A stretch of 64,000 bases of DNA from an uncultured Propionibacterium sp. (GTDB lineage: Bacteria > Actinomycetota > Actinomycetes > Propionibacteriales > Propionibacteriaceae): NCBI GenBank assembly GCA_938036835.1, contig CALHWB010000041.1, positions 1 to 64,000 of the forward strand, read 5' to 3'. A program made the translations under genes and the position numbers. The notes under the pieces were generated by a model. That model worked only from the letters and a program-made list of their open reading frames with translations. It did no database searches and was not told where the DNA came from. Shown in pieces: positions 1 through 8,803 of the stretch; positions within the stretch are counted from its first letter, which is position 1; each line of letters begins with the position of its first letter.

Positions 1-17
1 CGGCGCTCATGGCGCCG
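1..17. terminator. possible terminator hairpin at the left edge
   Basis: CGGCGC at 1-6 and GCGCCG at 12-17 form a perfect 6-bp stem with a 5-nt loop, 17 bases beyond the stop codon of the minus-strand permease gene. It could end the exporter operon. The sequence beyond it lies outside the window, so a U-tract cannot be checked. Confidence 0.3.
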
Positions 18-33
18 GCCAGACCCGGGTGAT

Positions 34-1266
34 TCAGTCGTTCGGTTTCAGCGCTTGCCGGTAACTGAGGCGGCCGTGCGTGCGTAACAGGGCATTGCGG
101 TAGATACGTTCTCCCAGCAGCACCGTAGCGAAGGCGAACAGCAGGTTTAGGATCAGGGCGATGAGGGGCTGCCACCACGACACCGAATGCTCGATGATTC
201 TGGCCGGCATCAGCACGCTGGACATTATCGGCACGTAGCTGAGCACATCGCGCACCGTGCCGGTGACGGTGAACCCGGCCAGGTAGACCAGCATCAGCGT
301 CCAGATCAACGGTTGACTGGTATGCTGTAGATCCTCCGAGCGGGTGCCCAACGCACCGGCCGCCGCCCAGATGCATGCCAGCGCGAGGAACCCGGCTAGG
401 AAGAACACCAGGAACCAGCCGATACCACCGGACAACTCGGGTAGTAGCATTTTGAAGGGACTCAGGCTAAGGCCGATGAGACCCGCCCCGGCGAGCAGTA
501 CCAGTTGCCCGACCGCTATTACGGTATTGCCCAGCACCTTGCCGGCCAGCAACTGGCGAACCGGGATCAGGGCGACCAGGATCTCCACGATGCGCGACTG
601 CTTCTCTTCGATGGTCGAGGTAGCGATCTGCATACCGTAGGTCAGGGCGCTTACCATGAACAGCGCTGCGAACGCAAGCGATGCGATTCGGGCCGTCAGG
701 GAGTTTTGCTGATCGCCTTCCAGCAGGTGGGTGTCGAAATTCATCTGGGCGTTGACCTCGGCTGGGGTAGTTCCGGCCCGGCCAGCCAATTCGGTTATCG
801 TCTGGTTGAGCAGTATCTGGGTGAATTGGCTCTCGAACTCGGTCTTGGCCTCGGACTTGTAGGTGAGCGTCCAACGGCCAGCCAGTCGCTGCACCAGCAC
901 GTCGGCATCATCGTCGCGCAGCATTTGCAGGGCCTGCTCCTCGCTATCCGCAACTGTCACGTCGCCGGTCAGTCTGTCGTCGTCGGCCTTGGCTGCTGCG
1001 ATCGCCTGCTCGGCCACAGGCACGACCTGTCGATCGGTGACCACCACGTCCAGGTGGTGTGTGCGGCCGCTGAAGAAGTAGGCTGCCAGGAACCCGAGGG
1101 CGACCAATACCAGGGTGGAGACGGTGCTGATGATGAAGGTCCGGTCGGTCGCCTTGACCACGATCTCCCGTATGGTCACGGCCAGCCAGGCCGGTTGGCG
1201 GCCGGTTTCTGCGGCGGAGCCGGGAGCAGCCGGTGCCGGGTGGGTTGGGATGTCTGTGGTGTTCAT
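34..1266 (-). CDS. ABC-2 type exporter permease
   Basis: Membrane subunit (410 aa) of an ABC exporter. After a Pro/Ala-rich N-terminus of about 25 residues comes one transmembrane segment near residues 45-70, a large extracytoplasmic domain of roughly 170 residues, and then a block of five or six membrane helices. This is the topology of NatB/YhaP-type ABC-2 permeases that export small ions, peptides or drugs. The ATG at 1266 was chosen because it overlaps the stop codon of the upstream ATPase gene by 4 bp, which implies translational coupling. The longer in-frame reading upstream only shadows the ATPase gene. It is the last gene of the kinase-regulator-ATPase-permease operon. The substrate cannot be read from sequence. 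Confidence 0.85.
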   Translation of the reverse strand: MNTTDIPTHPAPAAPGSAAETGRQPAWLAVTIREIVVKATDRTFIISTVSTLVLVALGFLAAYFFSGRTHHLDVVVTDRQVVPVAEQAIAAAKADDDRLTGDVTVADSEEQALQMLRDDDADVLVQRLAGRWTLTYKSEAKTEFESQFTQILLNQTITELAGRAGTTPAEVNAQMNFDTHLLEGDQQNSLTARIASLAFAALFMVSALTYGMQIATSTIEEKQSRIVEILVALIPVRQLLAGKVLGNTVIAVGQLVLLAGAGLIGLSLSPFKMLLPELSGGIGWFLVFFLAGFLALACIWAAAGALGTRSEDLQHTSQPLIWTLMLVYLAGFTVTGTVRDVLSYVPIMSSVLMPARIIEHSVSWWQPLIALILNLLFAFATVLLGERIYRNALLRTHGRLSYRQALKPND

Positions 1267-2144
1267 GCGGCCACCTCTCGGTAGATCTCGGACAGGGTAG
1301 GACGGACCACGGCGAATTCGAGAACGTTGCCACGCTCCAATGCCGCGGTCAGGATGCGTTGCTCTGCGCCGGGAGCGAGCAATTCGAACAATGCGGTGTT
1401 CCCGTCGACGTCCTCGACCCGGATGTCGGCGAGATCCCTTAACCATCCGGCATCTCCAGCCAGCACGATGCGGTGCCGGATCCGGCCGGTGGTCTCCAGC
1501 TCCGCTCTAGTGCCGCTGGCCACCACGTGGCCGTCGTGCAGGATCACCAGGCCATCGCAGAGCCGGTCGATCAGATCGAGTTGGTGGCTGCTGAACAGCA
1601 CCGGGACGCCCTGGGCGGCCCGGTGGGCCAGTAGGCTGGCCATTTCGTCGATCGCCTTCGGGTCCAGTCCGCTGAACGGCTCGTCCAGGATCAGTCCGAT
1701 CGGGGCGCCCAGCAGAGCCGCCGCGATCTGGACGCGCTGCTGATTGCCCAGGGATAGCTTTTCGAGTTTGTCGCGTACCCGATCACCGAGCCCGAAACGC
1801 TCCAGCAGGTCGGTGGCCTCGGTGCGGGCGGCTTTCACCGAGATCCCTTTGAGCCGGCCGAGATAGCTGAGCTGATCTAGGATCTGCTGTTTGGGATACA
1901 GTCCTCGTTCCTCCGGCATGTAGCCGAACCGGGCACGGTCGTGCCGGGTGATGGGGCGGTCGTCCCAGGTGATCCGGCCGGAGTCGGGGGTCAGCAGACC
2001 CATGATCATGCGCATGGTGGTGGTCTTGCCGGCGCCGTTGGCGCCTACGAAGCCGATCATGTGTCCGCTGGGCACCTCGAAGGATATGTCGTCTGCGGCT
2101 TTGAGCTCCCCATAGGTTCGGGTGAGGTTGCTGACCTTTAGCAT
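1263..2144 (-). CDS. ABC exporter ATP-binding protein
   Basis: Cytoplasmic ATPase (293 aa) that energises the permease encoded next to it. Walker A is GANGAGKTT near residue 38, the signature motif is the variant LSLGNQQ, and Walker B with the catalytic Glu is LILDEPFSGLD. The C-terminal 80 residues form the accessory domain common to NatA-like ATPases. The ATG at 2144 has AGGAGA just upstream. The stop overlaps the permease start, so the two subunits should be made in equal amounts. The gene lies 124 bp after the response regulator on the same strand, as in many antibiotic- or envelope-stress-responsive exporter operons. Substrate unknown. Confidence 0.9.
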   Translation of the reverse strand: MLKVSNLTRTYGELKAADDISFEVPSGHMIGFVGANGAGKTTTMRMIMGLLTPDSGRITWDDRPITRHDRARFGYMPEERGLYPKQQILDQLSYLGRLKGISVKAARTEATDLLERFGLGDRVRDKLEKLSLGNQQRVQIAAALLGAPIGLILDEPFSGLDPKAIDEMASLLAHRAAQGVPVLFSSHQLDLIDRLCDGLVILHDGHVVASGTRAELETTGRIRHRIVLAGDAGWLRDLADIRVEDVDGNTALFELLAPGAEQRILTAALERGNVLEFAVVRPTLSEIYREVAA

Positions 2145-2268
2145 TAGCGATCTCCTGTGATTGCGGGTATCCATAGCTTGCTCGCCAGCCTGCCGCCGCC
2201 GCATCGCCTAGGTTGGGGAGATCTGTTCTCCGCCGTTGGGGGGAGCCGTCGCCGATCGTCGGGTTGGG

Positions 2269-2934
2269 TCAGTCCACCAGCCGGTTCTGGTAGGCCCAGG
2301 CGACCGCCTGTACCCGGTCCCGCAGCCCCAGTTTGGTCAGGATGTTCGACACATGGGTCTTGACGGTGGCGTCGCCGACGAACAGCGCGGCGGCGATCTC
2401 GGCGTTCGAAAGACCGCGGGCAAGCTGCACCAGCACCTCGGTTTCGCGTTCGGTCAGGTTCACGGCGGGGGCGGTCGTGGCGTTGAGTGGCCGCCGGCGG
2501 GTCATCTGGGCGATCACCCTGGTGGTTATCTCGGGAGATAGCAGCGCTTGGCCGTGGGCGACGGCCCGGACCGCCGCCATGAGGAGTTCGGGACCGGCGT
2601 TCTTGAGCAGGAAACCGGCCGCGCCGGCACCCAGGGAGTCATAAAGATAGTCGTCGCGGTCGAAGGTGGTCAGGATCACCACCCGGGTGAGTGGTGAGAT
2701 CTGTCGGGTGGCCTCGATGCCGTCCATCACGGGCATCTGGACATCCATCAGTACCACATCGGGGCGCAACCTGGTTACCTGTTGGATTGCCGCTGTGCCA
2801 TCGGCGGCTTCCCCGACCACCTCGATGTCCGGGCAGGCCGATAGGATCAGCCGGAACCCGGTGCGTACCAGTTGCTGATCGTCCACCAGCAGCACCTTGA
2901 TGAGGTCATTGCCGGGTGGTATCTGCTCGGTCAC
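2269..2934 (-). CDS. NarL/LuxR-family response regulator
   Basis: Two-domain response regulator of 221 aa. The N-terminal receiver has the acidic pair in VDDQQLV, the phospho-acceptor Asp in VVLMDVQMPVMDG, and the switch Lys in GFLLK. The C-terminal HTH_LuxR domain begins at LTERETEVLVQLARG and contains the recognition helix VKTHVSNILTKLG. The GTG start at 2934 overlaps the end of the kinase gene by 29 bp. It should be phosphorylated by that kinase and control the downstream exporter genes. A palindrome before the kinase gene is a plausible binding site. Signal and full regulon are unknown. Confidence 0.92.
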   Translation of the reverse strand: MTEQIPPGNDLIKVLLVDDQQLVRTGFRLILSACPDIEVVGEAADGTAAIQQVTRLRPDVVLMDVQMPVMDGIEATRQISPLTRVVILTTFDRDDYLYDSLGAGAAGFLLKNAGPELLMAAVRAVAHGQALLSPEITTRVIAQMTRRRPLNATTAPAVNLTERETEVLVQLARGLSNAEIAAALFVGDATVKTHVSNILTKLGLRDRVQAVAWAYQNRLVD

Positions 2935-4249
2935 GATGCAACGGTAGCCGGACGCGGACCCGGTAACCACCCGTGGCGCGTGGGCCGATCTCGGCCAGGC
3001 CGTCATGCGAGGCCACCCTTTCGCGGATGCCGAGCTGTCCCAGGCAAGAGCCGCTGGTACCCGGCAGCGGGCGGCCATCGTCCAGGATCTCGGCTTCGAC
3101 CCAGCCGTTTGGGCTCGATTCACTGCGCAGCACGACCCTGGCTCGCTGGGCGCTGGAATGCCGTTGCACATTGGTGAGCGCTTCGGAGACGATCCGATAC
3201 ACGGATAGTTGCAGGGGGAGTGGCACCTTCGCCAGGGCATTGGGGTGTTGCTCGACGTAAGCCAACTCGACCTGCAAACCGGTGGCGCGGAACCGGTCCA
3301 GCAACTCGGGCAGTTGGGCCAATGTCGGTTCTGGGGCTCGGGAATCGGAATCGTCCTGGCCGGCCGCACCACGCAGGGCTCCCAGCAGGCTACGCATCTC
3401 GGTCACCGCGAGTCGTGATGAGGACTCCACTTCCTGGAGAGCGGCGCGGGCCTGGTCGGGGGCACGCTCCAGCAACATGCGAGCGGCCCCGGCCTGGATA
3501 CCCATCGCCGAGATGTGATGGGCTACCACGTCATGCAATTCACGGGCGATCCGCAACCTTTCGTCCACTACCGCCTGACGTTGCAGTTCGGCCGATTGGG
3601 TACGGATCGTGGCGGCCTGATGCTGCAGCACAGCCTGATCGCGGGCCTGCCACCAGGCGCGGCAGCCCAGGGCGGTCGCGCCCAGCACATAGCCGATATT
3701 GAGCAGGAAGGTATGCAATACCAGTGAGGTGATCGGCGGCAGCAGCCCGGGCCTGCCATCCGGGATCTCGTCGATGCGCTGCGCGAATGAGTCGAGGCCG
3801 GCCCCCAGCGCGATACTCCAGGACAGCCAGCCGAGCAGCAGGATGAGAATCGCTCCCAGCGCGATCAACGCTTGGATGCGGTTTTGCGCCCGGGCGGCAG
3901 CCGAGTAGATGGCCACGAAACAGAACGCCTGGAATGCCAGGGTGTAGCCCACTCCGGGAACGAAGTTGCAGGCCAGGTAGAACAACAGGAATTCTATCAG
4001 GGCCGTCACCAGCGGCATGCGGCGGCGCCATACGATCAGTCCGGCGGCGACCACCTGGACTAGATATTCCAGCCAGATGGGGGCATCGATCGGGAAACCG
4101 AGCAGCGGACGCTGTAGTTCCCGGTTGACCGCGGTGAGGATCAACAGCACCAGAGCCAGTCGCAGATCGGAGCGGCCCGGGCCGAGAACCGGCCGGACGT
4201 AGTCGTCGTCGATGCCGAACCAGGAAACGATACGCTGTCCTACTGACAT
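2906..4249 (-). CDS. sensor histidine kinase, HisKA_3 family
   Basis: Membrane sensor kinase of 447 aa. The first 200 residues carry about five or six hydrophobic helices with little extracytoplasmic loop, so the signal is probably sensed in the membrane. The dimerisation/phosphoacceptor box is RIARELHDVVAHH (His accepting phosphate). The C-terminal HATPase_c domain keeps the N-box region and GQLGIRERV. This is the DesK/LiaS-like class that pairs with NarL-type regulators. The ATG at 4249 is preferred over a GTG nine bases upstream. It is the first gene of the operon with the response regulator and ABC exporter. Confidence 0.9.
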   Translation of the reverse strand: MSVGQRIVSWFGIDDDYVRPVLGPGRSDLRLALVLLILTAVNRELQRPLLGFPIDAPIWLEYLVQVVAAGLIVWRRRMPLVTALIEFLLFYLACNFVPGVGYTLAFQAFCFVAIYSAAARAQNRIQALIALGAILILLLGWLSWSIALGAGLDSFAQRIDEIPDGRPGLLPPITSLVLHTFLLNIGYVLGATALGCRAWWQARDQAVLQHQAATIRTQSAELQRQAVVDERLRIARELHDVVAHHISAMGIQAGAARMLLERAPDQARAALQEVESSSRLAVTEMRSLLGALRGAAGQDDSDSRAPEPTLAQLPELLDRFRATGLQVELAYVEQHPNALAKVPLPLQLSVYRIVSEALTNVQRHSSAQRARVVLRSESSPNGWVEAEILDDGRPLPGTSGSCLGQLGIRERVASHDGLAEIGPRATGGYRVRVRLPLHRDRADTTRQ

Positions 4250-4305
4250 GGCGATCACGCTAACCGAGCCCGCCGGCGATCGGATCGGTCGGCTGGTTGA
4301 AGCAT

Positions 4306-4323
4306 CTCCCCCACATGGGGGAG
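4306..4323. promoter_or_regulatory. palindrome before the kinase-exporter operon
   Basis: CTCCCCC and GGGGGAG are perfect 7-bp inverted arms separated by ACAT. The site lies 57-74 bp before the kinase ATG and 30 bp after the stop of the upstream LCP gene. Such G/C dyads commonly serve as operators for NarL-type regulators that control their own operon. It could instead be the LCP terminator, but no U-tract follows. Assignment as an operator is inference. Confidence 0.45.
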
Positions 4324-4353
4324 CGCTCGGCGGGCCCGGTTGGGGCTGGTCGA

Positions 4354-5691
4354 TCAGCCTGCGAAGCGGCCCAGATCCGAGGTGTCTCCTCGGGAGATCT
4401 CGTCGAACAGGGCCAGGGCGTTCTCCCGGTCCCAGAGCACCACCGACTGACCATCCTCTGACCAGCCAGCGGGATCGGCGATGGGTACCACGAGCGAGAG
4501 CCCATTGTCGCCGGAGATATCCAGCATCGCCCGGCCGGCATCGATGAGGTCGCCTAGGCTGGTCTGGGTGCCTCGGCTGGCTAGCTTGGCGACCGCCATG
4601 TTCAGGCTCCAGTAACGAACCGGGTTTAGCACGCTGGCCGGGTTGGCCGCCTTCTTGATCACCTTGGCTACGATTTCCCGCTGGCGTTCGGCCCGGCCGA
4701 TGTCACCGCGCACATCGGTATAGCGCGAACGGACATATCCCAGGGCCTGGGCGCCGTCGATCGTCTGGCAACCGGCAGGCAGGTTGATCTGGGCCAGGTC
4801 ATCGACCATCGGTTCGGGGAGACAGACCTCCACTCCGCCCACGGCGTCCACCAGACCGGAAAAACCTTCGAAACCAATTTCGAGGTACCCGTCGATGCGC
4901 ACGCCGGTGACCAGTTCTACCGTGTCGATCAGCAGTGGCTGGCCACCGTAGGCGTAGGCCGCATTGAGTTTGGTCTGGTCGTGGCCGGGTACCGGGACGT
5001 AGGAGTCCCGGGGCAGGCTGACCAGCACCGACCGGCCTTTGGGTGGGCGATACAGCAGCAGGATCGTGTCGGCTCGCGGCTGGAAGTTCGGATCGTCGGC
5101 TCGGGCATCGCTGCCTACCAGCAGGATTGCGGTGCCCGGCTGTTCGGGCGGCCGATCGGTCGAGGTCGATTCCGGGACCCGGGGCATCTGACTGAGTGCA
5201 TAGGCGGGGACGGCCACCAGATAGCTCAGCCACATCAGCAGGAACAGGACCGCCGCACGCAACCAGCGCATCGGACGGGGTAGCCGGCGCCGTCGCGGGC
5301 GTCTGCCGGAGACCGCCGGGGTAGCGTCTGGGCGGTGCCCGGCAACTGGGGTTCCGGTGTGCCCAGCGGACGCAGTCATCCGATGGGTGCGTGCCCGGTG
5401 CTCGGTCGCCCGGGTTCCGTCTATCCGGCCATCGTAGGCGGGTGTGGAGGTTCGGGGGCGATCGCGGCCGGCCGGCCTGGGCGGCCGGGATCGGCCGGTG
5501 GAATCCGGGGCATCGGGATCCGGGGTGGGCATTCCTGGGCGTCTAGGCTTTGCTGCCGCTGGATCGCCCGGCCGGGCCGAACGCCGGTCGCTGCTGGCTT
5601 GTCCGGGTGCGGACGGCCGGGGACTGCGATCGCGTGCCGCACTGCGGGCATACAGCCAATTCAGATCGGCATCCGGATCGTGATCGGTCAT
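4354..5691 (-). CDS. LytR-CpsA-Psr (LCP) family wall-polymer ligase
   Basis: Membrane-anchored phosphotransferase (445 aa) predicted to attach glycopolymers to peptidoglycan on the outer face of the membrane. The first 140 residues are Pro/Arg-rich and cytoplasmic, followed by one transmembrane helix (about residues 143-165). The LCP domain follows, with LLVGSDAR, the Arg/Asp pair in PRADTI, LVSLPRDSYV, and the Arg-rich YVRSRYTDVRGDIGR block that binds the lipid-pyrophosphate head group. The neighbouring ManC and GT2 genes fit an envelope-glycan role. In mycobacteria the LCP gene cpsA sits in a comparable neighbourhood. The exact polymer is unknown. Confidence 0.9.
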   Translation of the reverse strand: MTDHDPDADLNWLYARSAARDRSPRPSAPGQASSDRRSARPGDPAAAKPRRPGMPTPDPDAPDSTGRSRPPRPAGRDRPRTSTPAYDGRIDGTRATEHRARTHRMTASAGHTGTPVAGHRPDATPAVSGRRPRRRRLPRPMRWLRAAVLFLLMWLSYLVAVPAYALSQMPRVPESTSTDRPPEQPGTAILLVGSDARADDPNFQPRADTILLLYRPPKGRSVLVSLPRDSYVPVPGHDQTKLNAAYAYGGQPLLIDTVELVTGVRIDGYLEIGFEGFSGLVDAVGGVEVCLPEPMVDDLAQINLPAGCQTIDGAQALGYVRSRYTDVRGDIGRAERQREIVAKVIKKAANPASVLNPVRYWSLNMAVAKLASRGTQTSLGDLIDAGRAMLDISGDNGLSLVVPIADPAGWSEDGQSVVLWDRENALALFDEISRGDTSDLGRFAG

Positions 5692-5783
5692 GGATTCGAG
5701 GGTACCCGGACGTGGCCGGTAGTGTGCCGCGCCGCGCCTCTACCGGTCTGGAGGCCGGTGGCCGGTCAGAATCGATCGATGGG

Positions 5784-6515
5784 TCAAGCGGTCAGCGCGC
5801 GTTCCTGTTGCGCGATGGCCAGATGCTGGGTAGGCGTTCCGCCGGTGAGCACCACGACCGAACCGCCGCCGAGCACCGGCGAGACCAAGGTGTCGCATAC
5901 CGTCTGCCATGGATCCGGCCCCGGTATGATCGCTCGTCGATCGGGCGATGGCGACACCATGGCGAGGTCCGACCAGTTTCGATCCGGGGTCGCCTCAAAA
6001 CAGATGGGGCGGGTGGCCGGCATCCGCCAGTGCGTGTCCGATTGACCGAGCACCTCCGCATAGTCGGTGACTCCCAGCGGCCGGTCGGCAAAGCCGGCGC
6101 CAAGCGGGTGGAGCGAGCAGGCGATCGTTTCTGCCCCGGGAATGGGGTGCGGATTCTCCGGGCCGACCACCGCCGCATCCAGCAGTTCGGCACCGGTCAC
6201 TTCTTTACGAGACGCGGCCACCACCGAACCACCCAGCTGCCAGACGGCCATCGCCCACACCAATCCAACCCAATGGCCTGGGTTGGTCAGCAATACGGTG
6301 TTCAGTACTCGGGGTGAATCGTCCACATCCATTGAGACGAGCAGGTTGGCCGACTTATCCACCCAATTGGCGAAGGTACGGCCAGAAAGCTCGATTCGGT
6401 AACCGGCGTCCAGGTCATACCAGGTCAGCAGTGGTGACGACCCATGCTGCGACACACGTCGTTCGAGGGCCACCAGTACCTCTGCCCCTGAATCGGTGCT
6501 TGCGGTTTGAATCAC
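5784..6515 (-). CDS. TIGR03089 family protein
   Basis: Actinobacterial protein of 243 aa that looks like a cut-down adenylate-forming (AMP-binding) enzyme. The N-terminal part resembles the start of acyl-CoA synthetase folds, with LTWYDLDAGYRIELSGRTFANWVDKSAN near residues 25-52, but the phosphate-binding loop and C-terminal lid of active AMP ligases are missing. It ends at about the size usual for TIGR03089. The GTG at 6515 (VIQTAS) was chosen because upstream in-frame sequence is non-conserved in character and runs toward the divergent manC promoter. The stop is 92 bp from the LCP start on the same strand, so co-transcription is possible. Function unknown. Confidence 0.75.
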   Translation of the reverse strand: MIQTASTDSGAEVLVALERRVSQHGSSPLLTWYDLDAGYRIELSGRTFANWVDKSANLLVSMDVDDSPRVLNTVLLTNPGHWVGLVWAMAVWQLGGSVVAASRKEVTGAELLDAAVVGPENPHPIPGAETIACSLHPLGAGFADRPLGVTDYAEVLGQSDTHWRMPATRPICFEATPDRNWSDLAMVSPSPDRRAIIPGPDPWQTVCDTLVSPVLGGGSVVVLTGGTPTQHLAIAQQERALTA

Positions 6516-6589
6516 CCGAATATGGTAAGTCCCACGTGTCGGGCACGAAGTTGGTTCGGCGCACTGTCGGACCACGGGGATACATTGAA

Positions 6590-7669
6590 ATGGTGCGCTA
6601 TGCGGTGATCATGGCCGGTGGGTCCGGCAAGAGACTATGGCCCCTGTCCAGGCGGGGTGAGCCGAAACAACTCCTCCAACTGTTCGAGGGCCGCAGTCTG
6701 CTGCAGCTGGCATTCGAACGGGTGATCCAGGTGGTTCCTCCGGAACGCGTGCTGGTCTGCACGGGGGCCTCTTATGCCGGCGAGGTCATGCGACAGCTAC
6801 CGCGGTTGATCCCGGAGAATCTGCTGGGTGAACCCGAGGGCCGCGACTCGCTCAATGCCGTTGCCTGGCCTGCCGCGGTGCTGTACCGAGCCGATCCCCA
6901 TGCGGTGGTCGCGATGGTTACCGCCGATCAGTTGATCGCGCCGGTCGGTAATTTCGTTACCGCCCTGACCGATGGCTTTAGATTGGCCGAGGCCGACCCC
7001 AAGGCGTTGGTCACCTTTGGTATCGTGCCGACCTCACCGCACACCGGATATGGATACCTGAAACGCGGCCCGGACGTGTTGGGTCACGTGGCGGCAAGCC
7101 TCGTCGAGGAGTTCAAGGAGAAACCCGATCGCGCCACCGCCGAGGCCTATCTGGCATCGGGCGACTATTGGTGGAACTCCGGCATGTTCGTTTGGCAGGC
7201 AGGTACGCTGCTGGCCCAGTTGAGCATCCTGCTCCCGGCAACGCATGCCAAAGTATTGGAGCTGGCTGATCACCCCGATCGGCTGGCGGCCATCTACCCC
7301 ACCCTCACCAGGATATCTGTCGACTACGCGATCATGGAGCCCGTCGGACGCGGCGAAACCGACGCCCATGTCGCGGCGATCGGGCTGGAGATCGATTGGG
7401 CAGATGTCGGCAGCTATTCGGCGCTGCATGAGGCGTTAGCCCGAGACGAGCACCAAACGGCCCGCATCGGCTCCGCGGTCAGCCGGGAGGCCGCGGGCAA
7501 CCTGCTGGTGAACACCGAACCGGGCAGCGTGGTCGCGGTTCTCGGTCTAGACAACATCGTGGTAGTGCGCACCGCCACAGCCACCCTGGTGGCACCGCTG
7601 GCGGCTGCCCAGCGGATAAAGGCGTTAGCCGAGCAGGTCGCCGTCGAAGTATCGGCCGAGTTGGCCTAA
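6590..7669 (+). CDS. manC: mannose-1-phosphate guanylyltransferase
   Basis: Makes GDP-mannose from mannose-1-phosphate and GTP, the donor for mannosylated glycans and glycolipids. The 359-aa protein has the nucleotidyltransferase signature MAGGSGKRLWPLSR at its N-terminus, the LTAD-like metal site MVTADQLI, and WNSGMFVW and the ManC/GMP motif GYGYLKRG in the middle. It lacks the C-terminal isomerase domain of bifunctional ManC/AlgA. The ATG at 6590 is the last start before the signature; upstream sequence belongs to the divergent TIGR03089 promoter. The phosphomannomutase at 17180 would supply its substrate. Confidence 0.93.
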   Translation: MVRYAVIMAGGSGKRLWPLSRRGEPKQLLQLFEGRSLLQLAFERVIQVVPPERVLVCTGASYAGEVMRQLPRLIPENLLGEPEGRDSLNAVAWPAAVLYRADPHAVVAMVTADQLIAPVGNFVTALTDGFRLAEADPKALVTFGIVPTSPHTGYGYLKRGPDVLGHVAASLVEEFKEKPDRATAEAYLASGDYWWNSGMFVWQAGTLLAQLSILLPATHAKVLELADHPDRLAAIYPTLTRISVDYAIMEPVGRGETDAHVAAIGLEIDWADVGSYSALHEALARDEHQTARIGSAVSREAAGNLLVNTEPGSVVAVLGLDNIVVVRTATATLVAPLAAAQRIKALAEQVAVEVSAELA

Positions 7670-7684
7670 CCGGGAAGGACAGCT

Positions 7685-8671
7685 ATGGCGGATTTTTTGC
7701 GCCGAATGCGCGAACCGCTACTGCTGGCGCTGCTGGTGGCTAGCGGGCTGTTGTTGCTGCTGTGGCTGGCGGAGTTCGGCATTTGGATACGTGGTTTTTC
7801 CGGTTCCGGTTTTCCGAGCGGCTCTACCGAATACACCGGTTCCGCTGCCCCCGGATTGGTCTGGCTATTCGCGATCGCGATCGCCGCGATTTGCTGTCTG
7901 ATTCCGCCCACACCGCACGCCCGGTGCCTCATTGCCGGTGCCGCTGTTTTGACCAGCGGCATTGCCGGTATATCGCTGCTGCATTGGGGCCTGGGGATGT
8001 CGGGCGGAGTCGCCCCGGCGGAGCTGCCGGCCAGACTCAGCCGGTTGATCGAGGCTCTGGTGGGCCTCGGATGCGCCGTCATGCTGTGGCGGTTGCTCGC
8101 GGTGGTGCATGCCGAGCGATCCCGGTTGGCCGGGACGACGACTCCGCAATCCAAGCCAACCGGCACCCAGCCGGTTTGGGATCCCCTGAAAGCGGTTGGC
8201 CGGCAATGGGCACGAGCCGGGGATGCCGCTTCCGCTACGCCGAATGCTGCTTCGTCGGGGGTGGATGCCGGCGCTGGGTTGCCGGGATCGCCGGCTGTCC
8301 CCCAGGCCGAGTCCGGCCCGGAGGAGCCACGGCTGGCTGCCGATCGCCTGCAACCGGAGACCGATTTTGAGCAGCCGCCCGGTCATAGCTCGCGCTTGGC
8401 GGAGCTATCCCCGGCGCCGCCCGTCAGGCGCACCACATGGTCCCGGGGCGGGATCGCTCCCGAGACCGGAGAGCCCGCCCCGCCGGCTGCGGCACCTGGG
8501 ATGGGCGTCCGTCTTGGCCAAGGAGACGCCGGGACCTCATCTCGGCCTTGGCTGACGGCCGGGCAGACCGCCGGGGGTAAATCCGCGGCCGCGGATATCC
8601 CTGTGGCCCAGGCCGGCAGTGCGGTGCCGCGACCGGCGCCGGATTGGCGGCCCGCGCAGCGTACTACCTGA
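7685..8671 (+). CDS. membrane protein with a long Pro/Ala-rich tail
   Basis: Unrecognised 328-aa protein. The first 145 residues contain four hydrophobic segments (roughly residues 12-35, 55-78, 80-105 and 115-140). The remaining 180 residues are low-complexity and rich in Pro, Ala, Gly and Ser, probably a disordered cytoplasmic tail. The ATG at 7685 has GGAAGGACAG in front and lies 15 bp after manC, so it is probably in the manC transcript. The context suggests a role linked to envelope glycans, but nothing in the sequence gives a function. Confidence 0.7.
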   Translation: MADFLRRMREPLLLALLVASGLLLLLWLAEFGIWIRGFSGSGFPSGSTEYTGSAAPGLVWLFAIAIAAICCLIPPTPHARCLIAGAAVLTSGIAGISLLHWGLGMSGGVAPAELPARLSRLIEALVGLGCAVMLWRLLAVVHAERSRLAGTTTPQSKPTGTQPVWDPLKAVGRQWARAGDAASATPNAASSGVDAGAGLPGSPAVPQAESGPEEPRLAADRLQPETDFEQPPGHSSRLAELSPAPPVRRTTWSRGGIAPETGEPAPPAAAPGMGVRLGQGDAGTSSRPWLTAGQTAGGKSAAADIPVAQAGSAVPRPAPDWRPAQRTT

Positions 8672-8718
8672 GTTCTTGAATACCACTTTGGTAGTGGATT
8701 TGTGAGAATTCCGGCAAC

Positions 8719-8759
8719 TTGACGTATGGGTAACTACAGGAGTGTAATTTTCACCTGTA
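8719..8759 (+). promoter_or_regulatory. whiB2 promoter with overlapping inverted repeat
   Basis: The 132-bp gap before whiB is clearly AT-richer than its surroundings. TTGACG at 8719-8724 and TGTAAT at 8743-8748 are spaced by 18 bp and make a reasonable sigma-A-like promoter. TACAGG(A)GTG at 8735 and CACCTGTA ending at 8759 form an imperfect dyad covering the -10 box, a plausible operator. A start about 50 bp before the ATG would follow. Confidence 0.5.
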
Positions 8760-8803
8760 ACCAATTCGCAACGGGGGCCGTATGTTGGTCGAGAGGAGTG
8801 AAG

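Noticed and set aside
3220..3702. Plus-strand open frame inside the sensor kinase gene
   Set aside because: Overlaps the conserved kinase region, lacks any domain and has Arg/Pro-biased composition.
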